The position numbers were made by a program, and so were the translations under genes. Source: Chthonomonadia bacterium (lineage in GTDB: Bacteria > Armatimonadota > HRBIN16). From it: DNA of 64,000 nucleotides. Numbering within the stretch: position 1 is the first letter of the stretch; every line of letters begins with the position of its first letter. The stretch lies in contig JABUFA010000014.1 of assembly GCA_013314755.1 (NCBI GenBank), positions 1-64,000 on the forward strand, given 5' to 3'. Positions 37,112 to 46,561 of the stretch are shown piece by piece. Under the pieces are notes generated by a model. It searched no databases, was not told the DNA's origin, and worked only from the letters and a program-made list of their open reading frames with translations.

Positions 37112-38280
37112 CTTTGCCTCCCGGTTGTATGATGTAACGGCATGTCCTCCTGCACGCGCCGATACACTTCCAGCATCTGTTGCGCCATCTGCGATGGACT
37201 CAGGCGGGGGGCGTTTAGTGCGTTGTGGCTCATCTGCTGATGCAAAGCACCGTCTTTCAGCAACCGCACCACCGCCTGGGCGAACGCCTGTACCTCATTG
37301 GGCACCAGCAGCCCGTCCACCCCATCCCGCACCGATTCGGACGCACCGCCCTCGTTGACTACCACGCAGGGCAGACCGTGCGCCTGTGCTTCCCAGAGCA
37401 CCAGCCCCTGCGTTTCGGTTATCGAGGGAAACACGAACAGGTCTGCCGCCGAGTACACCGCGCCGATTTGCTCGTGTGGAACCCTGCCCTGCAGGCGCAC
37501 CGCGTCGATCAACCCCATCCGCCGAATGCGCTCTCGAAGGGTTCCCTCTGCGTTTCCGCTGCCCACCAGCCACAACAGGGCATCGGGCACTTCACGCCGC
37601 ACCAGCGGAAGCATCTCCACCAGCAGTTCCAGATTCTTCTCCCGCGCCAGCCTGCCTACGTACAACATAATCGGACAATCCAGAGGCAAACCATAGCGAA
37701 CACGCGCCTCTCCCCGTTCCATAGGCGCAGGATGAAACTCGACCCCTGTTGGCACTACCTCCACGACAGAAGATTGTACCCCATGCTGTTGCAAATAGCT
37801 TCTGGCGAAGCGCGAGGGCACGATGGTTGCGTCCGCAAGGCGATAGAACCGGCGCAGGTGCCACCAGAGCAGGCGACGCAACGCCCAGACGGGAGCTATC
37901 GGCACATAGTGCAGGTAACGGTCGTACAGCGTGTGGTAATGCGCCACCACCGGAACGCCATACCGCCTGCCCATGCGCAAGCCGATGACCCCCAGCAGGA
38001 AGGGAATCTGGACGTGAATCACATCCGGGCGGTTCTCGCGAAAAAAGCGATGGAGCTGGGGCAGAGGGCGCGGCTGAGGCAGGGGATAGTCGGGCGCGGT
38101 GAACCAGGTGAACGCGGGCAGCCGAAGGACATCCTCCTCGGGCAGTGCTTGCGGGTGGCGTGCGGTCACCACTGTTACCCGGTGTCCTTGTGCCTGCAGT
38201 TCGGCACGCAGGGTCTTTACCGCCACCGCCACGCCGTTGGTCACCGGAGGATATGATTCCGAGAAGACAGCGAGATGCAC
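37108..38280 (-). CDS. Family 4 glycosyltransferase
   Basis: 390 residues, GT-B fold. N-terminal FSESYPPVTNGVAVAV with the Gly-rich acceptor loop, VIHVQIPFLLGVIGLRMGRRYGVPVVAHYHTLYDRY, then MLYVGRLAREKNLELLV and the donor-site ITETQGLVLWEAQAHGLPCVV. This pattern is closest to the diacylglycerol glucosyltransferase and PimB-like mannosyltransferases. The acceptor may be a lipid or a lipid-linked glycan; the downstream flippase and exporter genes support a cell-surface product. Starts 6 bases after the helix-turn-helix gene. Confidence 0.88.
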   Translation of the reverse strand: MHLAVFSESYPPVTNGVAVAVKTLRAELQAQGHRVTVVTARHPQALPEEDVLRLPAFTWFTAPDYPLPQPRPLPQLHRFFRENRPDVIHVQIPFLLGVIGLRMGRRYGVPVVAHYHTLYDRYLHYVPIAPVWALRRLLWWHLRRFYRLADATIVPSRFARSYLQQHGVQSSVVEVVPTGVEFHPAPMERGEARVRYGLPLDCPIMLYVGRLAREKNLELLVEMLPLVRREVPDALLWLVGSGNAEGTLRERIRRMGLIDAVRLQGRVPHEQIGAVYSAADLFVFPSITETQGLVLWEAQAHGLPCVVVNEGGASESVRDGVDGLLVPNEVQAFAQAVVRLLKDGALHQQMSHNALNAPRLSPSQMAQQMLEVYRRVQEDMPLHHTTGRQS

Positions 38281-38286
38281 GGTGCT

Positions 38287-39177
38287 TTACCGTTTCCGCC
38301 GACGGGCTTCCTGTGCCTGCTGGCGCGCCTCCAGAAAGGCGATAACATCTGACAGGCGAAACCGCCGCTGATTGCCAGGCGTGCGATAGTGGTTCAACAG
38401 ACCGCGCTCGGTGTAGCGACGCACGGTGGTGGGACATACCCCCAGCAGGCGAGCGGTGTCCTCTAACGTCAGCGAGGGGTTCAGCAGTCGCTCCACCAGC
38501 TCCTGGCGGCTCTCCTTGAACCGTCGGTCATAGTAGCGCTGGGTAACCTCGTCATCGCCCATCTCCACCAGCAGGCGCACATGCTTGGGCACACGCTTCC
38601 ACAGCTCTTCAATGGACTGGGGCGGCGGCACCGGGCGCACACTGCGGGTGTAGGGTGCTCGGCGCGTTGCCTTTGCGCGTGCGGGGCGCTCATCCCTCGT
38701 TTGGCTCTCCTCAGCCGGTGCCTCCTCAGCGGGAGGTTCGGCAGCGCTCTCCACCTCCTCCGCAATAGGCTCGCTCACCGACGGAGCAGGTGGCTCCGGC
38801 TCTGCCTGGACGTGCTCCACGCTCTGCTTCTGCTCGGCGGGCGACGGCTGAGGTTCGGCTGTTGGTTCGCTGGCAGCGCGGCGAAGCGTGAAGATGTACT
38901 CCGCCGGGTCGGGCACGGGCGTTTCGGTAATCTGCACGCGCTCCAGCGGCGGCTGGACACCTGCCGAACGCTCCCCCGGTGGTTCCACTGGTCGCCGGGG
39001 CTGAACGGGAAGCGTCGCTATCCTTTCGCTGACCGATGCCGACGACGTGGGCGGTGGGCTTACCTCCCTCTGGGCAGGCGGCTCAGATTCCTTCTTCTCT
39101 TCTCTCTTCTCCCTTTCAGCCTTTTCATCCACATATTGCTGTTCCAGATACTTGAACCAGTCCTCTAAGGTTCTCAC
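38287..39177 (-). CDS. Low-complexity protein with C-terminal MerR-type helix-turn-helix
   Basis: 296 residues starting at GTG 39177, behind AGGGGGATG. Residues 1-30 form a charged helix (WFKYLEQQYVDEKAEREKREEKK). Residues about 30-185 are low complexity, rich in Pro, Glu and Ser. The last 110 residues are ordered: SIEELWKRVPKHVRLLVEMGDDEV, then LTLEDTARLLGVCPTTVRRYTERGLLNHYRTPGNQRRFRLSDVIAFL, a MerR/excisionase-type winged helix. It may regulate its own operon. The long disordered N-terminus is unusual for a regulator. Confidence 0.7.
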   Translation of the reverse strand: MRTLEDWFKYLEQQYVDEKAEREKREEKKESEPPAQREVSPPPTSSASVSERIATLPVQPRRPVEPPGERSAGVQPPLERVQITETPVPDPAEYIFTLRRAASEPTAEPQPSPAEQKQSVEHVQAEPEPPAPSVSEPIAEEVESAAEPPAEEAPAEESQTRDERPARAKATRRAPYTRSVRPVPPPQSIEELWKRVPKHVRLLVEMGDDEVTQRYYDRRFKESRQELVERLLNPSLTLEDTARLLGVCPTTVRRYTERGLLNHYRTPGNQRRFRLSDVIAFLEARQQAQEARRRKR

Positions 39178-39189
39178 GGCTTCATCCCC

Positions 39190-40224
39190 CTAAAGTATCA
39201 ACATAGCATCTCCGAAGCTGAGGAAACGATAGCCCAGCGCGATAGCCTCGCGATAGGCAGACAGAACTCGCTCTTTGCCCGCAAAGGCGCAGGTGAGCAA
39301 CAACGGCGTAGAGCCGGGCTGATGGAAGTTGGTGACCAGTGCCTCCACCACCTGAAACTGAAATCCGGGCAGGATGAACAGCTCGGTACTGCCCGATTGC
39401 GCTTTCACCTGTCGCCTGCCCACCGCCGCACTCTCCAAAGCCCGTACGCTGGTGGTGCCAACCGCGATGATTCGACCCGTAGTGCTGTTGATGGCTTCGG
39501 CGGACTCCTCTGAGATGGTGTACCATTCGGGGTGCAGGCGTCCCTGCGCCAGCATTTCGGGTTCGGGATGGCGGAAGGTGGCGATGCCGACATGCAGGGT
39601 GATGGTGACGATACGCACACCCATCTCGCGGATGCGCTGGAGCAGTTCGGGTGTGAAATGCAGTCCGGCGGTTGGCGCGGCGGCGGAGCCGTTTACCGCG
39701 GCGTACACCGTTTGATAACGCTCTTCGTTCTCCAGCTTGCGCCGGATGTAGGGCGGTAAGGGGATTTCACCCAGCGGTTGGCGGTGTACGGCGTCGGGGT
39801 CTTCGAATCGCAGGAGGCGCATCCCCTGAGGCAGGCAGGCAATGACCTCTGCCTTCAGGATTCCCTCCAGAATGACCTGAGCGCCTGTGAGCAATCGCCT
39901 GCCCGGGCGCACCAGCGCTTCCCAAACGCCATCTTCCACCTCACGCAGGAGCAGAGCCTCTACCTGTGCGCCGGTTGTTTTGACGCCGCGCAGGCGACGG
40001 GCACTCACACGCGAGTTGTTCAGCACCAGCGTGTCGCCGGGCTGGAGGTACTCTACGATGTCGCGGAAGATGCGGTGTTCGCACCGACCGGAATCGCGAT
40101 GGAGCACCAGCAGGCGTGAACTGTCGCGGGGTTCCACCGGTTGCTGGGCGATGCGCTCCTCTGGCAGGTCGTAATGGTATTCTTCCAGTAGCCGTGCCGC
40201 TTGCTCTATCGTCTGCTCAACCAT
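39190..40224 (-). CDS. queA: S-adenosylmethionine:tRNA ribosyltransferase-isomerase
   Basis: 344 residues from ATG 40224; a GTG four codons upstream is also possible. YHYDLPEERIAQQPVEPRDSSRLLVL, DTLVLNNSRVSARRL, PLPPYI, VYAAVNGSAAAPTAGLHFT and TNFHQPGSTPLLLTCAFAG are QueA signatures. It transfers and isomerises the ribosyl moiety of SAM onto preQ1-modified tRNA to form epoxyqueuosine. Its start overlaps the DUF2905 gene's end by 19 bases, placing it second in the operon. Confidence 0.96.
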   Translation of the reverse strand: MVEQTIEQAARLLEEYHYDLPEERIAQQPVEPRDSSRLLVLHRDSGRCEHRIFRDIVEYLQPGDTLVLNNSRVSARRLRGVKTTGAQVEALLLREVEDGVWEALVRPGRRLLTGAQVILEGILKAEVIACLPQGMRLLRFEDPDAVHRQPLGEIPLPPYIRRKLENEERYQTVYAAVNGSAAAPTAGLHFTPELLQRIREMGVRIVTITLHVGIATFRHPEPEMLAQGRLHPEWYTISEESAEAINSTTGRIIAVGTTSVRALESAAVGRRQVKAQSGSTELFILPGFQFQVVEALVTNFHQPGSTPLLLTCAFAGKERVLSAYREAIALGYRFLSFGDAMLIL

Positions 40225-40442
40225 CCAATCACCCACAGGATTACTGTCAGCAGGATGCTCAGGGCGATGCTGGTTCCCAGGAAGACGCCGACGGTGAAAT
40301 TGCCCTTACGCCACACGAAGTCACCGGGTAACAGACCACCCCCGCGCGTGCCGGTGAACCGCTCCATCGCCCACAACAGCGCACCGAACAGCACCAGCAT
40401 CGCGCCAAACAGGATAAGCGTCTTGCCCAGCGAACCCAACAT
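40206..40442 (-). CDS. DUF2905 family small membrane protein
   Basis: 78 residues from ATG 40442 with GGAGGAAAG upstream. Two hydrophobic segments (LGKTLILFGAMLVLFGALLWAM; GVFLGTSIALSILLTVILWVIGW) flank GGGLLPGDFVWRKGNFTV, which is the DUF2905 signature. Function unknown; it often accompanies queA or ruvB in other genomes. First gene of the operon down to the ABC exporter. A longer frame upstream (from 40484) is not supported by a ribosome site. Confidence 0.88.
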   Translation of the reverse strand: MLGSLGKTLILFGAMLVLFGALLWAMERFTGTRGGGLLPGDFVWRKGNFTVGVFLGTSIALSILLTVILWVIGWLSRR

Positions 40443-40529
40443 CCCGTGCTCTTTCCTCCGCACACAAATTGTACAGGTTTGCATGGGCGATTGTCAACAG
40501 AAATCCTGTGTGAAAGGCGAACCTGCTGG

Positions 40530-40660
40530 TGAGCGACCCCTCTCCCGACCTCTCCCCGCGTTGGAAAGAGCCAGGAGAGGGGATTCCCTCCCCGCCTGCG
40601 GGGAGGTCAGTTGGGGCTGTCGCATGCTGAAGAAGGGCAACCACAGGGGGTTGCCCAACA
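40530..40660. repeat. Dispersed GC-rich non-coding repeat block
   Basis: This part of the 270-base gap between the DUF2905 and PqaA-like genes carries CCCCTCTCCCGACCTCTCC, CCTCCCCGCCTGCGGGGAGG (a perfect hairpin) and GGGCAACCACAGGGGGTTGCCC (40635-40656, hairpin). The same motifs recur, partly inverted, at 44500-44720. Such sequences are common dispersed repeats in bacterial genomes. No gene is seen here. Confidence 0.75.
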
Positions 40661-40712
40661 AACGGTTCACCCAGAACCAGCTTCGCCGGAGAACGAGCCT
40701 TCCTCCCACACG

Positions 40713-41993
40713 CTACCGTGTGAGGACCACCGGCACGGTGCAGGCGTTCAGCGTCCTGCCCTTCACGTCCACCTGTGCATCCGCAATAACCGCGATGGTG
40801 CCGTTCTCCGGCAGGTTGATTTCGGCAACGTATTTCCCGTTGCCTGAAGATTTGGCATCTACCGCCTGCCAGCGCGAATTGCGCAGGTCCTTGCTGGGCG
40901 ACTGGGCGTACCAGACCTGTACCCCAATCACCGGGCTTTTCGTGGTGACCGTTACCGTGACCTTGTTACCGGTGCGCTTCACGTCCGCGCTCACCTGCGG
41001 AAGGGGCTTCTTGTCCACCACCAGCGAGTAGAACGCCACCATGTTGGTAATCACCCGGGTAATCCCTTCCTGCAGGCTGTGCCCCGCGTTGGGGATATAC
41101 AGAAGCATCTTCTCGCCGGGCAGGTCGTTGAAGTAGAACTTCGCCGCATCTATCACCCAGTAGCGGTCATTGGTGCCGTTGACAATCATCTTGGGCATCT
41201 TGAACCGCTCGCGGTAGGAATAGGGGTCCACAATGGCGGTCAGCGTTTGCCCTTCCGTGGACGTCAGCATCTCAGTTAGCCCCTTGGTCGAGTAGTCCGC
41301 AATCATCTCGCTGTAAGTTCCCCATGTCTGCACCTGATGGGGCAACTGCTTGGGGAAGTTGAGGATATCGAACACCATCGGGGCGATGGCGCGTACCCGT
41401 TTATCTACCGCGGCGGTCAGCCACGTAGTCCATCCGCGTTTCGATCCGCCCGTCACCAGAAACTCCTTTACGTCCACGTTCCACTGCTTTTTCGCCACCT
41501 CCTGCACGGCGGTCATCGCCTTCACCGCGCTTTTGGTCATGGGCAGGAGGGCAGGCCACGTCTTATCGCCCGATTTGGCGAACTCCATGAAGGTATACGA
41601 GATGAGGGCGTCTTCGCTTAAGCCGTTGAACAGCGGCTGATTGGGGACATCGTTCAGGATGGTGCAGATGGTGCCGGCATCGTTCGCCACGGAAGCAAAC
41701 GCCCCGATTTCCGCCATCCCACTGCTCCCTGTGATGTACAGCACGCCCACGTCCGGCGTTTTCACCTGCGCAGGTTTGATGATATACACCCGGTGCGTCC
41801 ACACGATATCGCGCCACTTCTGGGAGGTCAGGCGGACCTCCAGGATGGTGGTGGCGCCCATCTCCCGGGTGTTCACAATCTCCCATTTGTACATCCCATC
41901 GTCGGCGGCGACGTAATCGTCCAGAGGACCTGCCGTCGCCACCAGCGACATCAGTCCGAAAAGCGCGAGCACACAGAACAGGCGTTTCATCAT
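40713..41993 (-). CDS. PhoPQ-activated pathogenicity-related (PqaA-like) protein
   Basis: 426 residues with a signal peptide (KRLFCVLALFGLMSLVATAGP). LDDYVAADDGMYKWEIV, the conserved VTGGSKRGWTTWLTAAVDKRVRAIAPMVFD containing the Ser-Lys-Arg elbow, YRERFKMPKMIVNGTNDRYWVIDAAKFYFNDLPGEKMLLYIPNAGHSL and a C-terminal beta-domain match PF10142, an alpha/beta-hydrolase-like family named after Salmonella PqaA. Enzyme activity is unknown. It is exported. It precedes (in transcription, follows) the DUF4038 hydrolase by 125 bases. Confidence 0.88.
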   Translation of the reverse strand: MMKRLFCVLALFGLMSLVATAGPLDDYVAADDGMYKWEIVNTREMGATTILEVRLTSQKWRDIVWTHRVYIIKPAQVKTPDVGVLYITGSSGMAEIGAFASVANDAGTICTILNDVPNQPLFNGLSEDALISYTFMEFAKSGDKTWPALLPMTKSAVKAMTAVQEVAKKQWNVDVKEFLVTGGSKRGWTTWLTAAVDKRVRAIAPMVFDILNFPKQLPHQVQTWGTYSEMIADYSTKGLTEMLTSTEGQTLTAIVDPYSYRERFKMPKMIVNGTNDRYWVIDAAKFYFNDLPGEKMLLYIPNAGHSLQEGITRVITNMVAFYSLVVDKKPLPQVSADVKRTGNKVTVTVTTKSPVIGVQVWYAQSPSKDLRNSRWQAVDAKSSGNGKYVAEINLPENGTIAVIADAQVDVKGRTLNACTVPVVLTR

Positions 41994-42118
41994 GATTTAT
42001 CTCCTCCCTCTGGATTCGGTTTCCCTCTGATGGACGTTTCGCCCCCCGCTGGAGTTTCACCTGTTTGGCGAAGCCCGCGTCAGGAGTGTCCGCTCGGTCG
42101 GTCTGAGCACAACGCCAA

Positions 42119-43423
42119 TTACACTCTTCTGCCGGGCGGTGGAAACTTTCTGCTTTGCTCGTCCAGCACCAGCACCCAGTCCCCGCCATCGCTGGCGGGA
42201 GGCGGCAGAAACTCCTGAATACCTTTCGTGGCGAACGTGCCAATCCGCTTCGCCTTACCCGTGCGTGGGTCAAACCACCACGCTACCGCCTGCCTGCCGG
42301 CTATTCGGTCCATGTGTATCCGCACCGGCTTTACCCGTGGCACGTAGACCATGACATAGCTTCCTTCGCTACAGCGTGTTGCGCAGATATGTTCGCCACC
42401 CTCTCCCGCTTCACAGGCAAGCACGCTCCCGTCGGGAATGCGTGTTAGGAACGGACGCGACATCAGCAGGTTTCGCACCAGCGGGACCTGAGCGGAGCCG
42501 GGCAGCTTCAGGGACTCGTACCAGGGCTGTCTGGCGTGAATAACCGGCGTGCGTCCGGGCGCCCACATTTGCCAGATGTTGTTACAGCCGTAGGTGTGAC
42601 CATGTGCCCCCGCAAACAGCGCCCAATAGGCAAACTTGCGCACGTCGTACGCCTGCAGATAGCCGTTCTTCGGATCAAAATCCGAAGGAATATCCTCGTA
42701 ACCGGGTTCCCCATCCATGCAGGGCTTCACCGGGGTGCGCGCATAGTCTGAAGCAATCCTCCGCCAGTTGTCGCGGTTAAAGGCGTGCCCCGATTGCAGC
42801 ATGTTGAAATCCAGCCAGTCATCATGGTGGAAGAACTCGGCGCTGGAATGCCCGCCCCAGGGATGGTACGTGATGAGCTGCGAATGCCCAACCTCCGAAC
42901 GGATGCCCTTCGCCATCGCGCGGATGATGGCAAAATGTTCGTCGCTCTCGGGACAGCGGTCTCCTCCCAGGATCCAGATGATGTTGTGCCTCTTGTAACG
43001 CCGGGCAATCCATGCGCCGTACTGTCGGGCGTTTTCAGGGTTAAAGATGCGCGGACCAACGCCCCATTTGGGATGCCACTTATCGCCCCACGTTGGCAAC
43101 ATGCCGATGTACAGCCCCAGGCGGTTGGCAGTCTCCACAACGAAATCCACATGCTCCCAGTAAGGCTCATTCGGGCGAGTGGGGTCATCCCCGATCAGGG
43201 GAGTATGCCCGTAAGGGTTGGGAGTATGCAAGCCGTCCAGCTCTGCCAGCGCTACCGCCTGTATCACGGTGAACCCTTCTGCGGAGCGATCCTTCAGATA
43301 GCGTTCCGCCTCTTCGCGGTTCAGACGGTGGAACAGCTCCCATGCCGTGTCGCCCATGTAGAAGAAAGGCTTACCGTCGTCGTGTATCAGAAAACGACGG
43401 TTGTCGCTTACGGTTAAGCTCAT
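42119..43423 (-). CDS. DUF4038-type (GH140-like) glycoside hydrolase
   Basis: 434 residues from ATG 43423 with AGGAGGG upstream. [62 protein letters not shown] and [11 protein letters not shown], then a C-terminal beta-domain, are the DUF4038 plus collagen-binding-like layout that defines GH140 (apiosidase of rhamnogalacturonan II is the known member). No signal peptide is seen. The start overlaps the aldo/keto reductase stop (ATGA), so both are made together. Confidence 0.85.
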   Translation of the reverse strand: MSLTVSDNRRFLIHDDGKPFFYMGDTAWELFHRLNREEAERYLKDRSAEGFTVIQAVALAELDGLHTPNPYGHTPLIGDDPTRPNEPYWEHVDFVVETANRLGLYIGMLPTWGDKWHPKWGVGPRIFNPENARQYGAWIARRYKRHNIIWILGGDRCPESDEHFAIIRAMAKGIRSEVGHSQLITYHPWGGHSSAEFFHHDDWLDFNMLQSGHAFNRDNWRRIASDYARTPVKPCMDGEPGYEDIPSDFDPKNGYLQAYDVRKFAYWALFAGAHGHTYGCNNIWQMWAPGRTPVIHARQPWYESLKLPGSAQVPLVRNLLMSRPFLTRIPDGSVLACEAGEGGEHICATRCSEGSYVMVYVPRVKPVRIHMDRIAGRQAVAWWFDPRTGKAKRIGTFATKGIQEFLPPPASDGGDWVLVLDEQSRKFPPPGRRV

Positions 43424-44391
43424 GCCGGTCCCTCCTGTCGTCTGTTTCCACGCGCCAGCCACTCGACCTGCTGTGCGCTCAGGGAAACCTCCACAGCGCG
43501 CATACACTCCCTGAGATGCTCCAGATTACCGGTAGCGAAGATGGGTATCACGGCGGGTTTCTGGTGCAACAGCCATGCCAGCGCAACCTGCGTTGGGCTT
43601 ACTCCCAGCTGCTCAGCCAGCTGTCTGGCGCGTTCGCGCCGCTCGGCATTGACGGGGTTGCCAAAGCCTTCTTCGCCCTTCTGTGTGCCCGCAAAGTATC
43701 CCGACGCGGTGGCGGTATAGGCGGCAATCGGTATGCCATGCCGGGCGTACCATTCGGCATCCTCTTCGGTCACGTAGCGCGTGGTGGGGTCGGCAGTGAC
43801 CTTCCAGTTCGGTACAGCAAGGCTCCACTGCACCTGCGAGATGACGAACCCCTGCAAGCCGTTCTCGCTGGCGTAGCGGTTTGCCTGTTCGATTCGCCCG
43901 GTGCTCCAGTTGCTGGCGCCGATAGCGCGCACTCGCCCTGCCCGGATATGCTCGTTGAGCGAGTCAATCACCTCATCCACCGGCACGCGCGGGTCGTCGC
44001 GGTGCAGATAGTAGAGGTCAACCGTCTCCATCTGCAATCGCTCCAGGCTTTCCGTCAGGTCGCGCGCCACCACTTCCGGCGACATATATCCATCCGGACG
44101 GGGATAGTCAGCGCCTCCGGCAGAGTGCCCACCCTTGGTGGCGACCACCACCTGCTCGCGCACGCCCAGCGTTCGGATGATTCTGCCCAGTTCGCGCTCG
44201 CTACAGCCCGCACCGGCAGGCGTCCAGAAGGCATAGCAATGCGCGGTGTCGATGAAGTTGCCGCCGAGATTCAAATACTCCTCCACCAGATGCACGGCGT
44301 CTTCGCCTTTCAGATATGCGCCAAGCTCGGCAGTGCCCAGGCACATGACCGAGACCTGCAGGTTCGTATGGGGTAAGGTTACACGGCGCAT
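43420..44391 (-). CDS. Aldo/keto reductase
   Basis: 323 residues. [33 protein letters not shown] (Asp and Tyr of the tetrad), [10 protein letters not shown] (Lys), [22 protein letters not shown] (His), and the NADPH-binding end [19 protein letters not shown] match the AKR superfamily. The substrate may be a sugar or a sugar-derived aldehyde, judged from the co-translated GH140-like gene (inference). Confidence 0.9.
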   Translation of the reverse strand: MRRVTLPHTNLQVSVMCLGTAELGAYLKGEDAVHLVEEYLNLGGNFIDTAHCYAFWTPAGAGCSERELGRIIRTLGVREQVVVATKGGHSAGGADYPRPDGYMSPEVVARDLTESLERLQMETVDLYYLHRDDPRVPVDEVIDSLNEHIRAGRVRAIGASNWSTGRIEQANRYASENGLQGFVISQVQWSLAVPNWKVTADPTTRYVTEEDAEWYARHGIPIAAYTATASGYFAGTQKGEEGFGNPVNAERRERARQLAEQLGVSPTQVALAWLLHQKPAVIPIFATGNLEHLRECMRAVEVSLSAQQVEWLARGNRRQEGPA

Positions 44392-44479
44392 CGTTCCCTC
44401 CAGTAAAACGTTTAAGTTCTACGATTTCTTTTCGCAGGTCAGGTGGGTTTTCCTGCGTGCCAGATTTCCTCTCTACCGG

Positions 44480-44760
44480 CGGGGGCTGGTGGGGCTTTTT
44501 TAGGTGTTGTCAGCCCCCCTGTCGTCCCCCCGCGAGCAGGGGGACAATCCCTCCCCGCCTGCTGGAAATCAGAGGGCAACCACAGGGGGTTGCCCCTACA
44601 GACGGATCACCGGCAGATTCACCTCTCCCCGCGTCGGGGAGAGGTCGGGAGAGGGGTTTACAGCAAGCCTCACGCCGAGCCGTTTGCCCTCTCCTCGTGG
44701 GAGAGGGTCAGGGTGAGGGCTTTGTCGTTCAGCAGTGCCACGATGTTGATATGGGAGCAA
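44480..44760. repeat. Dispersed GC-rich repeat block, second copy
   Basis: Within the 413-base gap between the aldo/keto reductase and permease genes lie CCCCCCGCGAGCAGGGGG, the hairpin GGGCAACCACAGGGGGTTGCCC (44574-44595), CCTCTCCCCGCGTCGGGGAGAGG (hairpin) followed by GGAGAGGGG, and CCCTCTCCTCGTGGGAGAGGG (hairpin). They match the block at 40530-40660, partly inverted. No gene is supported here. The hairpins may also end transcription of the ABC operon, which stops at 44805. Confidence 0.75.
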
Positions 44761-44804
44761 TGGCTTCAGCGTGCTGACGAGAGCTCGCCATCGCGGTGAT
44801 ACGC

Positions 44805-45641
44805 TTACCCCTTCAAGCCCGTCAGCACCACGCCGCGGATGATATGCCGCTGGAAGAGCAGGAACATCACCAGCACGGGCAGGGTGGCAATCACCGCCGT
44901 CGCCATCACCAGACCGTACTGCATACTGTATCGCCCCAGAAAGATGGTCAGCCCCACCGGCAGGGTGCGCATCTCGATTTCGTTGGTCGCGATGAGGGGT
45001 AGCATGAAGTCGTTCCATCCGCCGAGGAACGAGAATATCGCCAGCGTTGCCAGAGCGGGCTTGCCGAGCGGCAGGATGACTCGCCAGTAGATGCCGGCGC
45101 GTCCACAGCCGTCTATCAGCGCCGCCTCTTCCAGCTCCTTGGGGATGGTCAGGAAGAACTGCCGGAGCAGAAACACGCCAAACGCCCCCGCCAGCCCCGG
45201 CACAATCAGCGCGTAGTAGGTGTTGAACCAGTGAAGCTTCTGCAGAAGCAGGAACACCGGGATAATCGTCACCTGACCGGGGATAATCAGCGTGGAGATG
45301 ACAATGAAGAACAGCACGTTGCGCCCTGGAAACTGCAGGCGCGAGAAGGCATACGCCGCCATAGAGGTCAGCAGAAGGTAGCATATCGTGCCCGTGCCCG
45401 CCACGAACACGCTGTTGAAAAACCAGCGCAGGACAGGCGCTTCCTCCGCGCGTTTGAACAGCTCCTGAAAGTTCTGCAGAGTCGGCTCCTGGGGTATCCA
45501 GTGTGGCACGGGCTGGAAGATTTCATGCTCGGGCAGGATGGACATCACCAGCATCCACGCCACCGGCATCAGGAACAGTATCGCCGCAAAGGTCATCAAC
45601 AGGTAGAGCAAAAAGCGTGCGGGTGAGAATCGCCACCTCAT
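44805..45641 (-). CDS. Carbohydrate ABC transporter permease (MalG type)
   Basis: 278 residues with six hydrophobic segments. PVAWMLVMSILPEHEIFQ at the N-terminus and the EAA loop EEAALIDGCGRAGIYWRVILPLGKPALATLAIF are typical of CUT1 family inner permeases. Pairs with the permease starting 2 bases upstream. No ATPase gene follows, so a shared MsmK/UgpC-type ATPase from elsewhere is expected. Confidence 0.93.
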   Translation of the reverse strand: MRWRFSPARFLLYLLMTFAAILFLMPVAWMLVMSILPEHEIFQPVPHWIPQEPTLQNFQELFKRAEEAPVLRWFFNSVFVAGTGTICYLLLTSMAAYAFSRLQFPGRNVLFFIVISTLIIPGQVTIIPVFLLLQKLHWFNTYYALIVPGLAGAFGVFLLRQFFLTIPKELEEAALIDGCGRAGIYWRVILPLGKPALATLAIFSFLGGWNDFMLPLIATNEIEMRTLPVGLTIFLGRYSMQYGLVMATAVIATLPVLVMFLLFQRHIIRGVVLTGLKG

Positions 45642-45643
45642 CT

Positions 45644-46561
45644 CTACTCCTCCTGCCTCGCCGAAAGCAGGCGAAATTGCAACAGCGTGAACACCAGCAC
45701 AATCGCGAACATGATATACGCCACCGCGCAGGCGTAGCCCATGCGATACAGGCTGAAGCCGGTTTGGTACATGTACAGCACCACCGTCAGCGTGCTGTAG
45801 TGCGGGCCGCCGCCCGTCAGGATGTAGCTCTGCCCGAACACCTGCGACGAGCCAATCAGCGACATCACCAGGCAGAACAGCAGGCTGGGGCGCAGGAGAG
45901 GCAGTGTAATATGCCAGAACCGTGCCCAGCCCCCCGCGCCGTCGATACGCGCCGCCTCATAGTACTCTTCAGGGATCGCGCGCAAGCCCGCCAGATAGAT
46001 AAGCATGTTGCCCCCTGCGCCCCACCAGATGCTCATCAGCGCCAGAGAGGGCATCGCGCTCTGGGGGCTGTTCAGCCAGGGCACAGGCTGAAACTCTCCG
46101 GGCAGGCGCAGGAACTCCCACACCACCTTCAGGTAGTAGTTGAGCAAGCCGAACTCGGTGCTGTACATCCACCGCCAGATAATCGCCACCACCGCCACCG
46201 ACAGGATGACCGGCAGGTAGAAGATGGCTTTGTACACATCCTCGCCACGGATGCGGGCGTTCAGCCCCAGCGCCAGCAACAGCGAAACCACGTTGCCCGG
46301 TATCACCGTCAGCAGGGCGAAGTAGCCCGTATTCAGCAGAGCGATGCCAAACAGGTCGTCCTTCAGCAGGGCGCGGTAGTTGGCAAGCCCCACGAACGGC
46401 TTCTGTTCGCCCAGCACGTGCCAGTTGTGCAGGCTGATGAAAAACCCCCACACCACCGGCACCAGCACAAACGCCACAAACAGCACAATGTACGGCGCGA
46501 TGAACAGGTAGCCCACCAGCGCCTCATGTCTTCTATGTGGCGGAAGAGATAGCACTTTCAT
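45644..46561 (-). CDS. Carbohydrate ABC transporter permease (MalF type)
   Basis: 305 residues with six hydrophobic segments. LFIAPYIVLFVAFVLVPVVWGFFISLHNWHVLG near the start and the EAA loop YYEAARIDGAGGWARFWHITLPLLRPSLLFC identify a CUT1 family permease. Its ATG overlaps the binding-protein stop by four bases. Confidence 0.93.
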   Translation of the reverse strand: MKVLSLPPHRRHEALVGYLFIAPYIVLFVAFVLVPVVWGFFISLHNWHVLGEQKPFVGLANYRALLKDDLFGIALLNTGYFALLTVIPGNVVSLLLALGLNARIRGEDVYKAIFYLPVILSVAVVAIIWRWMYSTEFGLLNYYLKVVWEFLRLPGEFQPVPWLNSPQSAMPSLALMSIWWGAGGNMLIYLAGLRAIPEEYYEAARIDGAGGWARFWHITLPLLRPSLLFCLVMSLIGSSQVFGQSYILTGGGPHYSTLTVVLYMYQTGFSLYRMGYACAVAYIMFAIVLVFTLLQFRLLSARQEE

